From Halococcus saccharolyticus DSM 5350 (GTDB lineage Archaea > Halobacteriota > Halobacteria > Halobacteriales > Halococcaceae), in contig NZ_AOMD01000025.1 in the NCBI RefSeq assembly GCF_000336915.1, positions 62,001 through 126,000 of the forward strand: a DNA stretch of 64,000 nt. The letters run 5' to 3'. The notes beneath the pieces were generated by a model. That model saw only the letters and a program-made list of their open reading frames with translations, was not told the origin of the DNA and did no database searches. The first letter of the stretch is position 1. Every line of letters begins with the position of its first letter. The position numbers and the translations under genes were made by a program. Shown piece after piece: positions 37,749 to 46,869 of this stretch.

Positions 37749-38702
37749 TCACCCGAGTCGTTCGCGGGCGGCAGCCGCCACGTCGTCGAGCGCCTCGTCC
37801 GCTGCGTCGACCGAGCCCGCGAGGCTGAGGAAACCGTGGGCCATTCGGGGGTAGTGGGCGTGGTCGACGGCGACGCCGGCATCGCGGAGTCGATCGGCGT
37901 AGGCGATGCCTTCCTCGCCGAGCGGATCGAACCCACAGGTGACGACGGTGGCCGGAGCGAGTTTCGAGAGATCGTCCGCGCGGAGCGGCGAGGCGTCGGG
38001 GTCCGCGCCGTCGGCAGGCATCGGGAGGTACTGCTCCCAGAACCAGTCCATGTCCGCGCGTGTGAGGAGCCCTGTGTGGTCGTCACAGGGATCGGCGGCG
38101 GCGGCGTGATCGGTGATCGGGTAGAGGAGGAGCTGGTGGCGGAGGTCGAGATCGGTATCGCGCGCGTGACGTGCGACGACCGCCGCGAGGTTGCCGCCCG
38201 CACTGGTCCCGGCGACGCCGAGGCGGTCGGGATCGCCGCCGAACGTCTCGGCGTTGGCCGCCGTCCACGAGAGCGCGCTCTCGGCGTCCGCGACCGCGGC
38301 CGGGAACGGGTGTTCGGGTGCGAGACGGTAGTCGACCGAAACGACGACACAGCCGGTTCGGCGAGCGAGGCGTCGGCAGATCGAGCCGGCAGAATCGAGC
38401 GTTCCCAGTGTCCATCCACCGCCGTGATAGAAGACGCACACCGGCGCGGGGGCGGTGGTCGTGGGGTGGTAGATGCGGATCGAGATGTCGCCCGCGGGAC
38501 CGGGAATCGATCGATCGCCGATCCGATCGACGGCAGGGGCGTCGGCGGTGAATACGGCGTCCTCGCGGCGACGTGCCCGATCGATCGACATCTCGTGCCA
38601 CGCCGGCAGTCCCTCCTGGCGGCGGATCGCCGCGACGGCGGCTGCCATTGCGGGGTGGAGCGTCGATGGAAGGGAGTCCGTATCGGCTCGTCGTCGGGTC
38701 AC
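37749..38702 (-). CDS. alpha/beta hydrolase, hormone-sensitive lipase type
   Basis: A serine esterase of family IV, about 317 residues. The oxyanion motif HGGGW, nucleophile elbow GTSAGG, the catalytic Asp in GFDPLGEEG and the His in MAHGF are present. The start is uncertain: GTG 38702 retains the LHPAMAAAV region expected near the N-terminus, and the frame is open to an ATG at 38732. Next to kynureninase on the same strand, it could be the kynurenine formamidase, which in animals has this fold; a general esterase is the alternative. Confidence 0.82.
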   Translation of the reverse strand: MTRRRADTDSLPSTLHPAMAAAVAAIRRQEGLPAWHEMSIDRARRREDAVFTADAPAVDRIGDRSIPGPAGDISIRIYHPTTTAPAPVCVFYHGGGWTLGTLDSAGSICRRLARRTGCVVVSVDYRLAPEHPFPAAVADAESALSWTAANAETFGGDPDRLGVAGTSAGGNLAAVVARHARDTDLDLRHQLLLYPITDHAAAADPCDDHTGLLTRADMDWFWEQYLPMPADGADPDASPLRADDLSKLAPATVVTCGFDPLGEEGIAYADRLRDAGVAVDHAHYPRMAHGFLSLAGSVDAADEALDDVAAAARERLG

Positions 38703-38888
38703 TGGTCGGTATGGTGATCCGTTCCGCCGCATCGGCCATCATTGTTCCGACTCGATTGGCCGAGACAACCGGTTCCGTTCTGCTGATCTCGTTCGGCGCT
38801 TCGGAACCCTCGCCTGCGACGACTGCACTAAAATGTGGTGTGAACCTTTTGCACCGACGTATCAGCCACCCATAGAGGTTCGGCTGAG

Positions 38889-38899
38889 CGATACACTTA
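38889..38899 (+). promoter_or_regulatory. promoter-like box of the wHTH gene
   Basis: CGATACACTTA ends 27 nt before ATG 38926. The same 11-mer precedes the BMP lipoprotein gene at 10973-10983 with almost the same spacing. Confidence 0.45.
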
Positions 38900-38925
38900 G
38901 TGTCGTGAGGTCCGAAGACGAATGT

Positions 38926-39273
38926 ATGCCGAATGACGCCATTGAATCCGAACGGGAGCAGATGGCAGCGGACGCCGGGTTCATCGCGGAGTCGGGGGGT
39001 GCGTCGACGGCGTCGGTGAGCACCGCGGAATCGACGCGATCGGCGCGCGCGGTGGTGCTGTTCCGGCTGATAGAGGGGCCGGTGTCCCCACAGGCGATCG
39101 GAACGGACACGCCGATCAGCACCGGCCGCGCGCATCGGGCACTGACCGAGCTTCACAAACGCGACCTCGTCGAGCTGCTCGTCCCCGAAGAGGCGACTGA
39201 CGGACCGATCTTCGGCGTGACTGCCCGCGGTGAGAAGGCAGCGTTCTACATCGAACAACAAGGGAAGACATAG
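38926..39273 (+). CDS. winged-helix DNA-binding protein (MarR/PadR-like)
   Basis: A 115-residue protein. After a polar N-terminus, residues 40-110 form a winged helix: RAVVLFRLIEGPVSP, then ISTGRAHRALTELHKRDLV as the recognition region, then a GVTARGEKAAFYIEQQ helix. No sensor domain is present, so it probably acts as a small one-domain regulator. A GTG seven codons upstream is possible, but the promoter box favours ATG 38926. The target is unknown; an oxidoreductase gene converges 230 nt downstream. Confidence 0.72.
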   Translation: MPNDAIESEREQMAADAGFIAESGGASTASVSTAESTRSARAVVLFRLIEGPVSPQAIGTDTPISTGRAHRALTELHKRDLVELLVPEEATDGPIFGVTARGEKAAFYIEQQGKT

Positions 39274-39502
39274 ACGGTTGGTTCCGGGTCGGCGACGCTG
39301 TCCGCTGATTCGTCGGACTCGTCGACACTGAGGAGACGCCTACGGTGGCTAAATCACCGGCTCCGACACGGCGCTCGAAGGCGACCACCGCTGCGTCCGT
39401 GTCGAATCCAGCATCGCTGACGAGGTGATGAGGCTCCTATATGGATGAACGCGGGAAAGAGCGACGCCAGAGACCGTTGTGGCTGCCGACCGACAGCCGC
39501 CG

Positions 39503-40483
39503 TCATTCAGTGAGTTCGATCGGCTCGCCCCGCTCGGCGCTCTCGGCGAGTGCGTCGATGACCGCCATCGTGCGCTCGGCCTCGCGGGCGTCGGTTCGTG
39601 GCCGACGGTCGTGGCGAACGCAGTCGGCGAAGTGTTCGATCTGGCGGCGGTACTGGTCGACGTGATCGAACGTTTCGGTGACCTCTCGACCGTCGGCAGC
39701 GTATCTGAGCGTAGCTCGATCATCGTCACGGGGAACGAACGCCGGATCGGCTTCGAGCCACCCGTTTTCGGCTTCGACCCGATAGAACTGGGTGTCCTGG
39801 GTGTCGAAGCTACACGACACCTCGGCGGTTGCGCCGTCCGAATATTCGAGAAGTCCGGTCAACTGGGTGTCGACGCCGGCATCGCGCGTGTCGGCCGCGC
39901 TCGCGTACGCGCGCTCGGGCTCGCCGAGGAACAGTCGCGCGGCGGTGACGGCGTAACACCCGACGTCCATCAGGCTCCCACCGGCGAGATCGGGGTCGAG
40001 TCGGACGTCCTCGGCGTCGTGGCCGAGCGGAAACTGGAACGACGACTTCACGAACCGAACGTCGTCGAGTTGTTCGCGCACTACCTCGACCGCACGCTCG
40101 GTTCGGGGGTGGTATCGGTACATGAACGCCTCCATCAGGGTGACGCCGCGCTCGTCGCAGTACGCACCGAGGTCGCGGGCCTCGGCCGCGTCGACGGTCA
40201 GCGGTTTCTCACAGAGCACGTGACAGCCGGCGTCGGCCGCTCGCTTGGTCCACTCGGCGTGGCGGGCGTTCGGCAGCGGGTTGTACACCGCCTCGATGTC
40301 GTCGTCCGCGAGCAACGCCTCGTAGGAGCCGTACGCACGGGGAACGTCACACTCGTCGGCGAAGGCTCGGGCGCGCTCCTCGTCGCGGGAGGCGACCGCG
40401 AGTGCTTCGTGGTCCGTAGCCCGAATAGCTGGAAGTACCGCGATCCGTCCGATGTTCGCCGTGCCGAGAATGCCGAATCGCAT
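39503..40483 (-). CDS. Gfo/Idh/MocA family NAD(P)-dependent oxidoreductase
   Basis: A 326-residue dehydrogenase. The N-terminal Rossmann motif is GILGTANIGR, the catalytic Lys is in CEKPLT, and the second domain has GGSLMDVGCYAV, with the Asp and His region typical of the family. Members oxidise sugars, inositols or sugar acids; the closest general type is the glucose-fructose oxidoreductase/xylose dehydrogenase group. It is divergent from an HpaI-type aldolase gene with a 151-nt spacer, so the two may act in one sugar or sugar-acid pathway. Confidence 0.88.
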   Translation of the reverse strand: MRFGILGTANIGRIAVLPAIRATDHEALAVASRDEERARAFADECDVPRAYGSYEALLADDDIEAVYNPLPNARHAEWTKRAADAGCHVLCEKPLTVDAAEARDLGAYCDERGVTLMEAFMYRYHPRTERAVEVVREQLDDVRFVKSSFQFPLGHDAEDVRLDPDLAGGSLMDVGCYAVTAARLFLGEPERAYASAADTRDAGVDTQLTGLLEYSDGATAEVSCSFDTQDTQFYRVEAENGWLEADPAFVPRDDDRATLRYAADGREVTETFDHVDQYRRQIEHFADCVRHDRRPRTDAREAERTMAVIDALAESAERGEPIELTE

Positions 40484-40634
40484 GGCGTCACTCGAACGCG
40501 CCAGCGAGAAAAGCTATCCGCCGAATGCCCGGCGACCCCAGCCAGAGCGTCGGATCGATCCGAGGGCAAGGTCCGCCTTCGGCGCTCCGGGATCGACGGA
40601 GCGAGTTAAGACCGCCCGGCCCGGGTGGGGAGAC

Positions 40635-41432
40635 ATGGATCCAACGGCGGACATGGCGGCGTTCCGGCAGGCGGTCCGCTCGGGCGAGCCCGTCGTCGGC
40701 GGCTGGGTGTCGATCGGCCACCCGGCGGTCGCCGAGATCACCGGAGCGGCGGGCTACGACTTCGTGACGATCGATACGGAACACGCCGCGAACAGCATCG
40801 AGACGGTCGAAAACCTCGTCCGGGCGGTCGACGCCGCAGGCGACGCGATCCCGATCGTCCGCCCGCCGACCGCCGATCCGGTCGCAATCAAGCGTCTTCT
40901 CGACACGGGTGTCGGGGGAATCATGGTGCCACGGGTGGACTCGGCCGAGACGGCGGCCAGCGTGGTCGAGGCCACCCGGTATCCACCGGCCGGGGTCCGG
41001 GGGACTGCCGCCAGTCGTGCCTCGGGGTACGGTCGAACGTTCCCGACGTACCTCGAATGGGCCGACGACGCGCTGACCCGGATCATCCAGATCGAGACGG
41101 AAGCGGCGGTGGCGGCGGCCGGCGACATCGCCGGCGTCGAGGGGGTCGACGCGCTGTTCGTCGGCCCGACCGACCTCTCCGCCGCGCTCGACGTTCATCT
41201 CGACTTCGAGGCCGACGACTTCCGAGCCGCCGTCGGGACGGTGATCGACGCTGCGGCCGACGAGAACGTACCGGTCGGAGTGTTCGCGACGGACCCCGAC
41301 CGGATCGATGACTGGCTGGCGATGGGGTTCGATTTCGCGATCGTGGGGTTCGATGCGACGTTCCTCGTGGAACGAAACGAGACGATGCGATCGGCCTTCG
41401 AGCGGGCAGCGGCGACGGACGACGGGACGTAG
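40635..41432 (+). CDS. HpcH/HpaI family aldolase
   Basis: A 265-residue class II pyruvate-dependent aldolase. Recognisable segments are [15 protein letters not shown] at the N-terminus, FVTIDTEHA with the metal/active-site acid, IMVPRVDS and [11 protein letters not shown]. These enzymes cleave 4-hydroxy-2-oxoacids or 2-keto-3-deoxy sugar acids to pyruvate and an aldehyde. The divergent dehydrogenase suggests a sugar-acid substrate. ATG 40635 follows a purine-rich GGGGAGAC stretch. Confidence 0.88.
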   Translation: MDPTADMAAFRQAVRSGEPVVGGWVSIGHPAVAEITGAAGYDFVTIDTEHAANSIETVENLVRAVDAAGDAIPIVRPPTADPVAIKRLLDTGVGGIMVPRVDSAETAASVVEATRYPPAGVRGTAASRASGYGRTFPTYLEWADDALTRIIQIETEAAVAAAGDIAGVEGVDALFVGPTDLSAALDVHLDFEADDFRAAVGTVIDAAADENVPVGVFATDPDRIDDWLAMGFDFAIVGFDATFLVERNETMRSAFERAAATDDGT

Positions 41433-41564
41433 CGCTGACCGACGGGGACGAGATCGCGGAGTCGGCAGCGCCCGCTCCAGCCAGACTCGATCGGGTGCGG
41501 GAGTGCTGGCACGCTTGCCGGCGAATCAAGCCCAGAATCGACGGCGGGAGCCGAAGAGCCGGCC

Positions 41565-42218
41565 CTACCGATCGTCGCGGGTGGCGAGCCCGGCGAGATG
41601 CGGCGCTTCCTCGATCACGATATCCACGCCGAGACGGGCGGCGTCCTCGCTGCCGGGCAGGCAGAACACCGGCACGCCGTTGCCGGCGTCCTCGGTCCCG
41701 CCGCCGCTCGAACTCCGGTCGACGACCCCCGCGGTCGCACGGGTGGCGACGACTCGCGTCCCGATCTCCTCGCGCGAGAGCGCGCGGAACAGTTCGCCGA
41801 ATCCGGGGAGTTCCTTGCCGAACAGCGGCCGGACGGCCTCGATGGTCACGTCGTCGGGTGTGACGCCTGTCCCGCCGGTGGTGACGACGCAGTCGACGTC
41901 CTCGCGCCCGACGAGGGCGTCGACGCTCCCTTGGATGCCGTCGTGGTCGTCGTCGACGAGTTCGCGGGTCGCGACCTCGTGATCGGTGTCCTCGATCGCG
42001 GCCGTGATCGCGTCGCCCGCGGGATCGTCCTCCAGGGTTCGGCTGGTCGAGACCGTCACGACCCCGACCCCGATCGGGCCGAAATCGTGCCCGTGAGCGT
42101 GGACGGCCTCGTCCTCATGGTCGTGGGCAGCATGGTCGCCCCCGTGATCGGCGTGACTGTGTTCGTGATCGTCGTCGCCGTGTGCGTCGTCAGGGTTGCC
42201 GCCGTCGGTGTGTCGCAT
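41565..42218 (-). CDS. moaB: molybdenum cofactor biosynthesis protein MoaB/MogA with His-rich N-terminus
   Basis: A 217-residue protein. The C-terminal domain, from about residue 45, is a MoaB/MogA adenylyltransferase of the molybdopterin cofactor pathway, with [13 protein letters not shown] as the molybdopterin-binding signature and the [10 protein letters not shown] segment. The N-terminal leader is exceptional: 12 His between residues 3 and 44, alternating with Asp, Glu and Gly. It probably binds metal ions or tethers the enzyme; this is inference. ATG 42218 is chosen as the first Met after a poorly coding stretch. Confidence 0.87.
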   Translation of the reverse strand: MRHTDGGNPDDAHGDDDHEHSHADHGGDHAAHDHEDEAVHAHGHDFGPIGVGVVTVSTSRTLEDDPAGDAITAAIEDTDHEVATRELVDDDHDGIQGSVDALVGREDVDCVVTTGGTGVTPDDVTIEAVRPLFGKELPGFGELFRALSREEIGTRVVATRATAGVVDRSSSGGGTEDAGNGVPVFCLPGSEDAARLGVDIVIEEAPHLAGLATRDDR

Positions 42219-42329
42219 GGTCGAATCTACGCCCGCGCGACCAAAACCCGCCGGGTTTTTGCCCACACAACTCGTGGTTCAGGACATGTGCGGTTCCGAA
42301 CGCCAACCGACAGGGTGTGGGGTGTCGGG

Positions 42330-42623
42330 ATGACCGACGAGTACGTCCACGACCCGGAGGCGTTCGAGGACACCCCGCGGAGCGAGTACGACGAGGCCGC
42401 TGCACGCGGCGAGAATCGCTCGTTCGATTGGCGTGGCTGGGCACTCGTCGGCGTGATTGTTTTTGCCTTCCTGATCGCGCCCGGACTGATTCTCGCGATA
42501 CCGTATGCCGGCGGCACGCTGAGCGCGCTCGGGCTGACGTGGCGCGATACCTTTCTCGTCCTCCCGCTGCTTCCCGCGCTCGCGCTCGGGCTGACGGCGG
42601 TGTGGGCGGCTTCACGGGCGTAG
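42330..42623 (+). CDS. small two-helix membrane protein
   Basis: A 97-residue protein. An acidic cytoplasmic N-terminus (residues 1-34) is followed by two transmembrane segments, WALVGVIVFAFLIAPGLIL and FLVLPLLPALALGLTAVWA, around an extracytoplasmic loop. It looks like a member of a small haloarchaeal membrane family without known function. It is divergent from moaB with a 111-nt gap. Confidence 0.65.
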   Translation: MTDEYVHDPEAFEDTPRSEYDEAAARGENRSFDWRGWALVGVIVFAFLIAPGLILAIPYAGGTLSALGLTWRDTFLVLPLLPALALGLTAVWAASRA

Positions 42624-42865
42624 GGAACGGTCGGTACGAACAGTGCTGATCTGTAGACCGACGACGAGGTTTTGTTCGTACGCGACAACTCCGAGACGTA
42701 CGCCCCGGACGACGCGTCGCGGACGCGGATGACTCCCGAGCCGACAGTCGGTCGTCTCGACGGCCGCTTTCAGCCACCGGGCGAACTGACGACGGGGAGA
42801 GCACAACAGCGACGCATCGCGGAGCGATCGCAGTGCCGTACGATGCGGACACCGGAGCGCAACCA

Positions 42866-43192
42866 ATGTCATCCAACCAAAGCGGGCAGCCATCGAACAC
42901 CGGCGGCGAGACGGGCGAGAAAAAGATCGTCGATGTCGAAGGCACGACGGAGGACACCACGTCCACGAGAGCGCGGTTCTGGCTGACGAACGACATCCTC
43001 GCGATCGTCCTCACCCTCTCGTTCATCGGGTTGTTGGCGATCGCCGGGCGGGGTATCATCGACCTGGGGGCGATCCCGGTCGAGATGCGAGTGGTCTACG
43101 TGAGTCTCGTCGGGGCCGCCGGCGTCTGGGCGTTCGGCGAGATGGCGTTCGAGAGATGGGGAGGCAATCGCAGCAGTGGCGGCGGGAAGTAA
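42866..43192 (+). CDS. small membrane protein, first gene of an unusual cluster
   Basis: A 108-residue protein. A polar disordered N-terminus (Ser/Asn/Gln/Gly-rich, residues 1-45) is followed by two hydrophobic segments (about residues 52-95: ILAIVLTLSFIGLLAIAG, then MRVVYVSLVGAAGVWAFG) and a basic Gly-rich end. Not recognised. It is followed at once by a disordered acidic protein and then a beta-helix protein, all on the same strand. Confidence 0.6.
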   Translation: MSSNQSGQPSNTGGETGEKKIVDVEGTTEDTTSTRARFWLTNDILAIVLTLSFIGLLAIAGRGIIDLGAIPVEMRVVYVSLVGAAGVWAFGEMAFERWGGNRSSGGGK

Positions 43193-43253
43193 CGACCACT
43201 CCGGCTGGAACAGCGATACGACCGACGAGCGAACACCACGGATCCCACACACG

Positions 43254-44042
43254 ATGGAATTCACCGAGAAACTCCTCGGGGACGGGGAGACGACAGCGAA
43301 CCGAGCGACGGACGAGAAAGCAGCGTCCCGAGAACAGACCGGTGGAACCGGTGCAGCCGGGGACGACGCAGCCGAAACGACCGAATCCTCGACGAACGGT
43401 GGCGCGCGCGGTGATACGTTCGCGTTCCGGGACGGCGACGTTGCGGCGGATTCGGCCGAAGCAGCGACGAAGAACGATGGCAAGCAACGAAACGGCGATT
43501 CATCGCCGCGCCACGACGTGGCGGCCGACCTCGGAACGGGGGATAGCGGCCAAGCGAGGCGCGACAAACCGGGCCGTAGTGATGGTGTGCCAGGCCCACA
43601 GGACGATGTCGCCGCGGACCTCGGTATGGACGAAACAGCGGCCACAGGAGCCGATACAACCGCCGACGCACAGCGGACGGACACAACCGACGCGCCAAGC
43701 GATGCAGCCGAGACGGAGGCGAACGATACGTCCGGTGACGGGGCAGGGGCAGATTCGGTGACGGGAGCGGCGACACCGACGAACAACGACTCCAACCCGG
43801 GGTCAAACGGAACCACCTCCGACCGAACCAGAACGGATGCGGGGAGCACGAGCGAGGATGTAGCCGCGCCGATGGACGGGCGTATCCTCCACATCGCGGC
43901 GGCACAGTCGATCACCGTTACCGATGGTCACACCGTCCGCATCGACGGTATCCGCGACGTTTCCCTCGCTGCGGAGCCGGAAACCGACGCCCAGAACGAA
44001 CACGCCACGGAAACGCCAGACACAGTGGGCTCCCGGACGTAG
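43254..44042 (+). CDS. disordered acidic protein with DVAADLG repeats
   Basis: An approximately 262-residue, low-complexity protein rich in Thr, Asp, Ala, Glu and Gly. It repeats a DVAAD-type motif at least three times (GDVAADSAE, HDVAADLGTGD, DDVAADLGMDE) plus a last SEDVAAPMDG. Only the C-terminal 55 residues look folded: RILHIAAAQSITVTDGHTV with alternating hydrophobics. There is no signal peptide. The frame is open from 43176, overlapping the previous gene; the Met at 43254 (MEFTEKLLGDG) is preferred. Codons are richer in A than in neighbouring genes. Function unknown. Confidence 0.6.
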   Translation: MEFTEKLLGDGETTANRATDEKAASREQTGGTGAAGDDAAETTESSTNGGARGDTFAFRDGDVAADSAEAATKNDGKQRNGDSSPRHDVAADLGTGDSGQARRDKPGRSDGVPGPQDDVAADLGMDETAATGADTTADAQRTDTTDAPSDAAETEANDTSGDGAGADSVTGAATPTNNDSNPGSNGTTSDRTRTDAGSTSEDVAAPMDGRILHIAAAQSITVTDGHTVRIDGIRDVSLAAEPETDAQNEHATETPDTVGSRT

Positions 44043-44137
44043 CTCGCGGGAGGACGGATCCGACCCCGGCAGCCGCTGATGAACGGTGGACGGCGTGTGC
44101 GAATCGAACGACGAACGAACTCGATCAGGGACAACAG

Positions 44138-46213
44138 ATGGGACACACGATCACGATCCGCGACGACGGCAACGGCGAAGCAAACAGCTACTGGATCGCG
44201 TTCAGCGGCGACACTCAACCCGAAAAGGAGACCGTCCACGGCGCGACCACGGATGACAGTGATTCGATCACGAAGACTGCGGAGGGGTACCGTGTCGAGG
44301 GCGAAGTCTACGGTGGCCGCGACGCCTATCGATACTACGGAAAGCGCCTCGGGATGGCGTTCGAGCATCCCGAACGCGTTCGGATCAAGATCAACGATCA
44401 GGACTGGCAGCCCCCCAGCGCGTTCGGGGAGACGACATCGTGGTCCGGCGGAAGCGGCGGTAAGGGGAGTGGCGGGGGCAGTAACGACGGTGGCGGAGGA
44501 AACAACAGTAACGCCAGCGACGGTGACGGCAGCAGCGGTGGCGGTGGCAACAGTGGGAACGATGGTAGCGGTAGTACCACTAGCGGGAGCAGTGGTAGCG
44601 GGAACTGCGGCGCAGGATCGCTGCCTGCGAGCGGCGACGGGCCGATCGAGCGCCACGGTATCCGATTCAAAACCGTCCTCCACGCCGTCGACGATCTCGG
44701 GATGGACCCCGGCGGCAACGAACCCATCGACGGGAAACTCAGCGACGCGGCCGCCGACTACACGCTGATCGTCTTTCCGGATGGTGCGTTCGCCAAACAC
44801 GAGAAGACGGTCCACACGGGGCTCCAGAACTTCGGGCTGTGTGGGCAGGACGCGACGCGGTTCGTCGCGCCTGAAGGGTTCAACGGGAAGTTCGTGGTTA
44901 TCGATCGCGGGATGAACACGCTGTTCGAGAACATCGACGTCGATCTCCGAGCGAACAACGCGACCCCTGGTCTCCATCTCGGTGCGCAGGAGGGTCTCGA
45001 TGTCCGTCACGTCCGCTACCGCGGTCAGGGTATCCATCCCGACTCCACGCCCCGCGGGGAGGGATCGGGCAACCCCGACGTGGCGAACGCGCTCAACGCC
45101 CACGTCCGCGCTCCCGACGGCACCGGCCGGATCAAACACGTCATCGCTCACAACGCCGGCCTGATGGGGGCGTACAACGAGGGTGACGGCCGCGTCGGGA
45201 TCTTCACCGGTCAGGCGAATGAGGGCACCCTCACCATCGAGGGCTGTAATTTCGAGGGGTTCCCGAACAATGGGCTCTACACCAGCCGGACCAACGGCGC
45301 GGTCCGGGTCGAGGGTGGCCTGTTCCGGAACAACGACATCTCGCAGGTCCGCCTCGGCAGCAAGGGCAGCTACGTGCAGAACGCGCTGCTCGAAGTCGAT
45401 ATGCGCGATTCGCGCTCGCCGAACCCCGAGGCAGCGCTCAACACCCGTGGCGTCCGCTTCGACGGTCCAAAATCGAAAGTCCACGGGGCCGAAGCCCGCG
45501 ACTGCACGATTCGGATCGCCGACACGCCACATTCGGGCGGTGCAGTGGTCGCGAACCAGGATACGGGCGCGTTCGGTGTCCGCAACGTGCGCATCCGAAT
45601 CGACACCGGCGGCGTCCGTGGCGTGGTCGGAAAACAGCCGTGTGGGATCGGCAATCGAAGTTCGCCGCCGACGCCCCACGCCGCGACGATCGAACAGGTC
45701 GGAATCGTTGGCCGAGGCGGGGCGGCTTCGGCGGTTCGGCTGGTCGATCGGCCGAGCTCGACCATCGACAAACTCTGTGTCTCGTGTGACGGGAACAACC
45801 GGACCGGCGTGCGGTGTACCGGATCGTCCGGCACTACGGTGCGGAACTCGAACGTGAACGTGAGCGGCACGCCAGTCGAGGGAGCCGCGACCGAGGGCCT
45901 CACGACCGACAAACACTGTCCAGGTGACGCCGCAGGTGCTGCGCAAGACGAGCCGTGGGAGCTGGAAATCGAGGCCGCGGCCGGAAAGACCGTCTACGTC
46001 CTTGGAGGCGATGGCGCGGTCGAAAAACGTGGCTCCGGAAACGGCGACAGCAACAAGCCCGTCCTCGGCACGGCGCGCGGCGAACTCGATGAAGCGAAAC
46101 ACCGCTACCGCATCGACGGGGCTTCGCGTGTGTTCGTCGCCGCCGATGGCCCGGTGACGCTCTATCGCAATGGCACCGAGGTAGGCGTGAAAGACCTCCG
46201 AACCGGTGCCTGA
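44138..46213 (+). CDS. right-handed parallel beta-helix protein without a signal peptide
   Basis: A 691-residue modular protein. Residues 1-95 form a small beta domain (MGHTITIRDDGNG...). A Gly/Ser/Asn-rich linker covers about 100-165. Residues 165-590 show the pattern of a pectate-lyase-like beta-helix, with repeats such as TLTIEGCNFEGFPNNGLYT and VRVEGGLFRNNDIS. A C-terminal beta domain ends the protein. No Sec, Tat or lipobox sequence is present, which is odd for a fold usually found outside the cell. It follows the disordered acidic gene by 95 nt and may be part of the same unit. Confidence 0.75.
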   Translation: MGHTITIRDDGNGEANSYWIAFSGDTQPEKETVHGATTDDSDSITKTAEGYRVEGEVYGGRDAYRYYGKRLGMAFEHPERVRIKINDQDWQPPSAFGETTSWSGGSGGKGSGGGSNDGGGGNNSNASDGDGSSGGGGNSGNDGSGSTTSGSSGSGNCGAGSLPASGDGPIERHGIRFKTVLHAVDDLGMDPGGNEPIDGKLSDAAADYTLIVFPDGAFAKHEKTVHTGLQNFGLCGQDATRFVAPEGFNGKFVVIDRGMNTLFENIDVDLRANNATPGLHLGAQEGLDVRHVRYRGQGIHPDSTPRGEGSGNPDVANALNAHVRAPDGTGRIKHVIAHNAGLMGAYNEGDGRVGIFTGQANEGTLTIEGCNFEGFPNNGLYTSRTNGAVRVEGGLFRNNDISQVRLGSKGSYVQNALLEVDMRDSRSPNPEAALNTRGVRFDGPKSKVHGAEARDCTIRIADTPHSGGAVVANQDTGAFGVRNVRIRIDTGGVRGVVGKQPCGIGNRSSPPTPHAATIEQVGIVGRGGAASAVRLVDRPSSTIDKLCVSCDGNNRTGVRCTGSSGTTVRNSNVNVSGTPVEGAATEGLTTDKHCPGDAAGAAQDEPWELEIEAAAGKTVYVLGGDGAVEKRGSGNGDSNKPVLGTARGELDEAKHRYRIDGASRVFVAADGPVTLYRNGTEVGVKDLRTGA

Positions 46214-46398
46214 CTGATACTCGATTTCGGCCTCATCCGCGATCGCTCTCACAACAGTTCGGTAGTTCCAGCGAAGAACGACCGTCATCCGATGGTCGTC
46301 GCTCGGTGACCGTGACGAGTACATTTGGACGGCACGACCGCGTGTCGTCCCTCTGTCACCGATCGATCACCACGGAGAAGTCACCGTTTGCTGCTCGA

Positions 46399-46758
46399 TC
46401 AGTTCTCGCCGGTGACTTCCGGCAGCACCCGAACGACGACGGTCACGAGACACGCCGATTCCTCGCGTTCGGGGACGTCCGCGATGTCAACATCGAAGTA
46501 GTGATACTCTCGATCCACTACGACGTACGTTTCCTCCCCGACGTTCGCGGCCTGACCACCCGTCTCGTCGGGTCCGATCTCACCGAAACGGATCGATTCG
46601 TCGGTCTCCGGGATCGGGAGGCTCGTCCCGTCGGCGGTGGCGAGCAGTTCCCCGGACTCGGCGTGACCGAACACCAGTTTGACCTTCTGGCTGTCGTGTT
46701 CGGTGATCCGTACCGGCGACCCCGTCCCGATCACCGCAGACCTCGCGCTCTCGCTCAT
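46399..46758 (-). CDS. small conserved hypothetical protein (119 aa)
   Basis: A 119-residue beta-rich acidic protein (MSESARSAVIGTGSPVRITE...). It has the alternation of short strands and turns of a small beta-barrel, for example KVKLVFGHAESGELLATADG and TYVVVDREYHYFDVDI. No known motif. The frame continues upstream across the divergent PrpD gene, so ATG 46758 is the likely start. Confidence 0.62.
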   Translation of the reverse strand: MSESARSAVIGTGSPVRITEHDSQKVKLVFGHAESGELLATADGTSLPIPETDESIRFGEIGPDETGGQAANVGEETYVVVDREYHYFDVDIADVPEREESACLVTVVVRVLPEVTGEN

Positions 46759-46869
46759 GGTTCGGCCGTGGTTGACCGTCGATCGGAATAAATCGCCGCG
46801 GTAGTACGGTGCGATGCAGTGTGGAGGTCGGCGGCGAAAGCTTTTGCCGGAGTCAAGAGTATGTGAATC

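Noticed and set aside
36647-38419. A 590-codon minus-strand frame spanning the kynureninase and hydrolase genes
   Set aside because: It is the shifted frame of two genes with good motifs on the same strand; its product is Arg/Ser/Pro-rich with no domain.
43928-46324. A 798-codon minus-strand open frame opposite the beta-helix gene
   Set aside because: The plus-strand product has clear domain structure and repeats; the minus-strand product is low-complexity and Arg/Val-rich with no domains.
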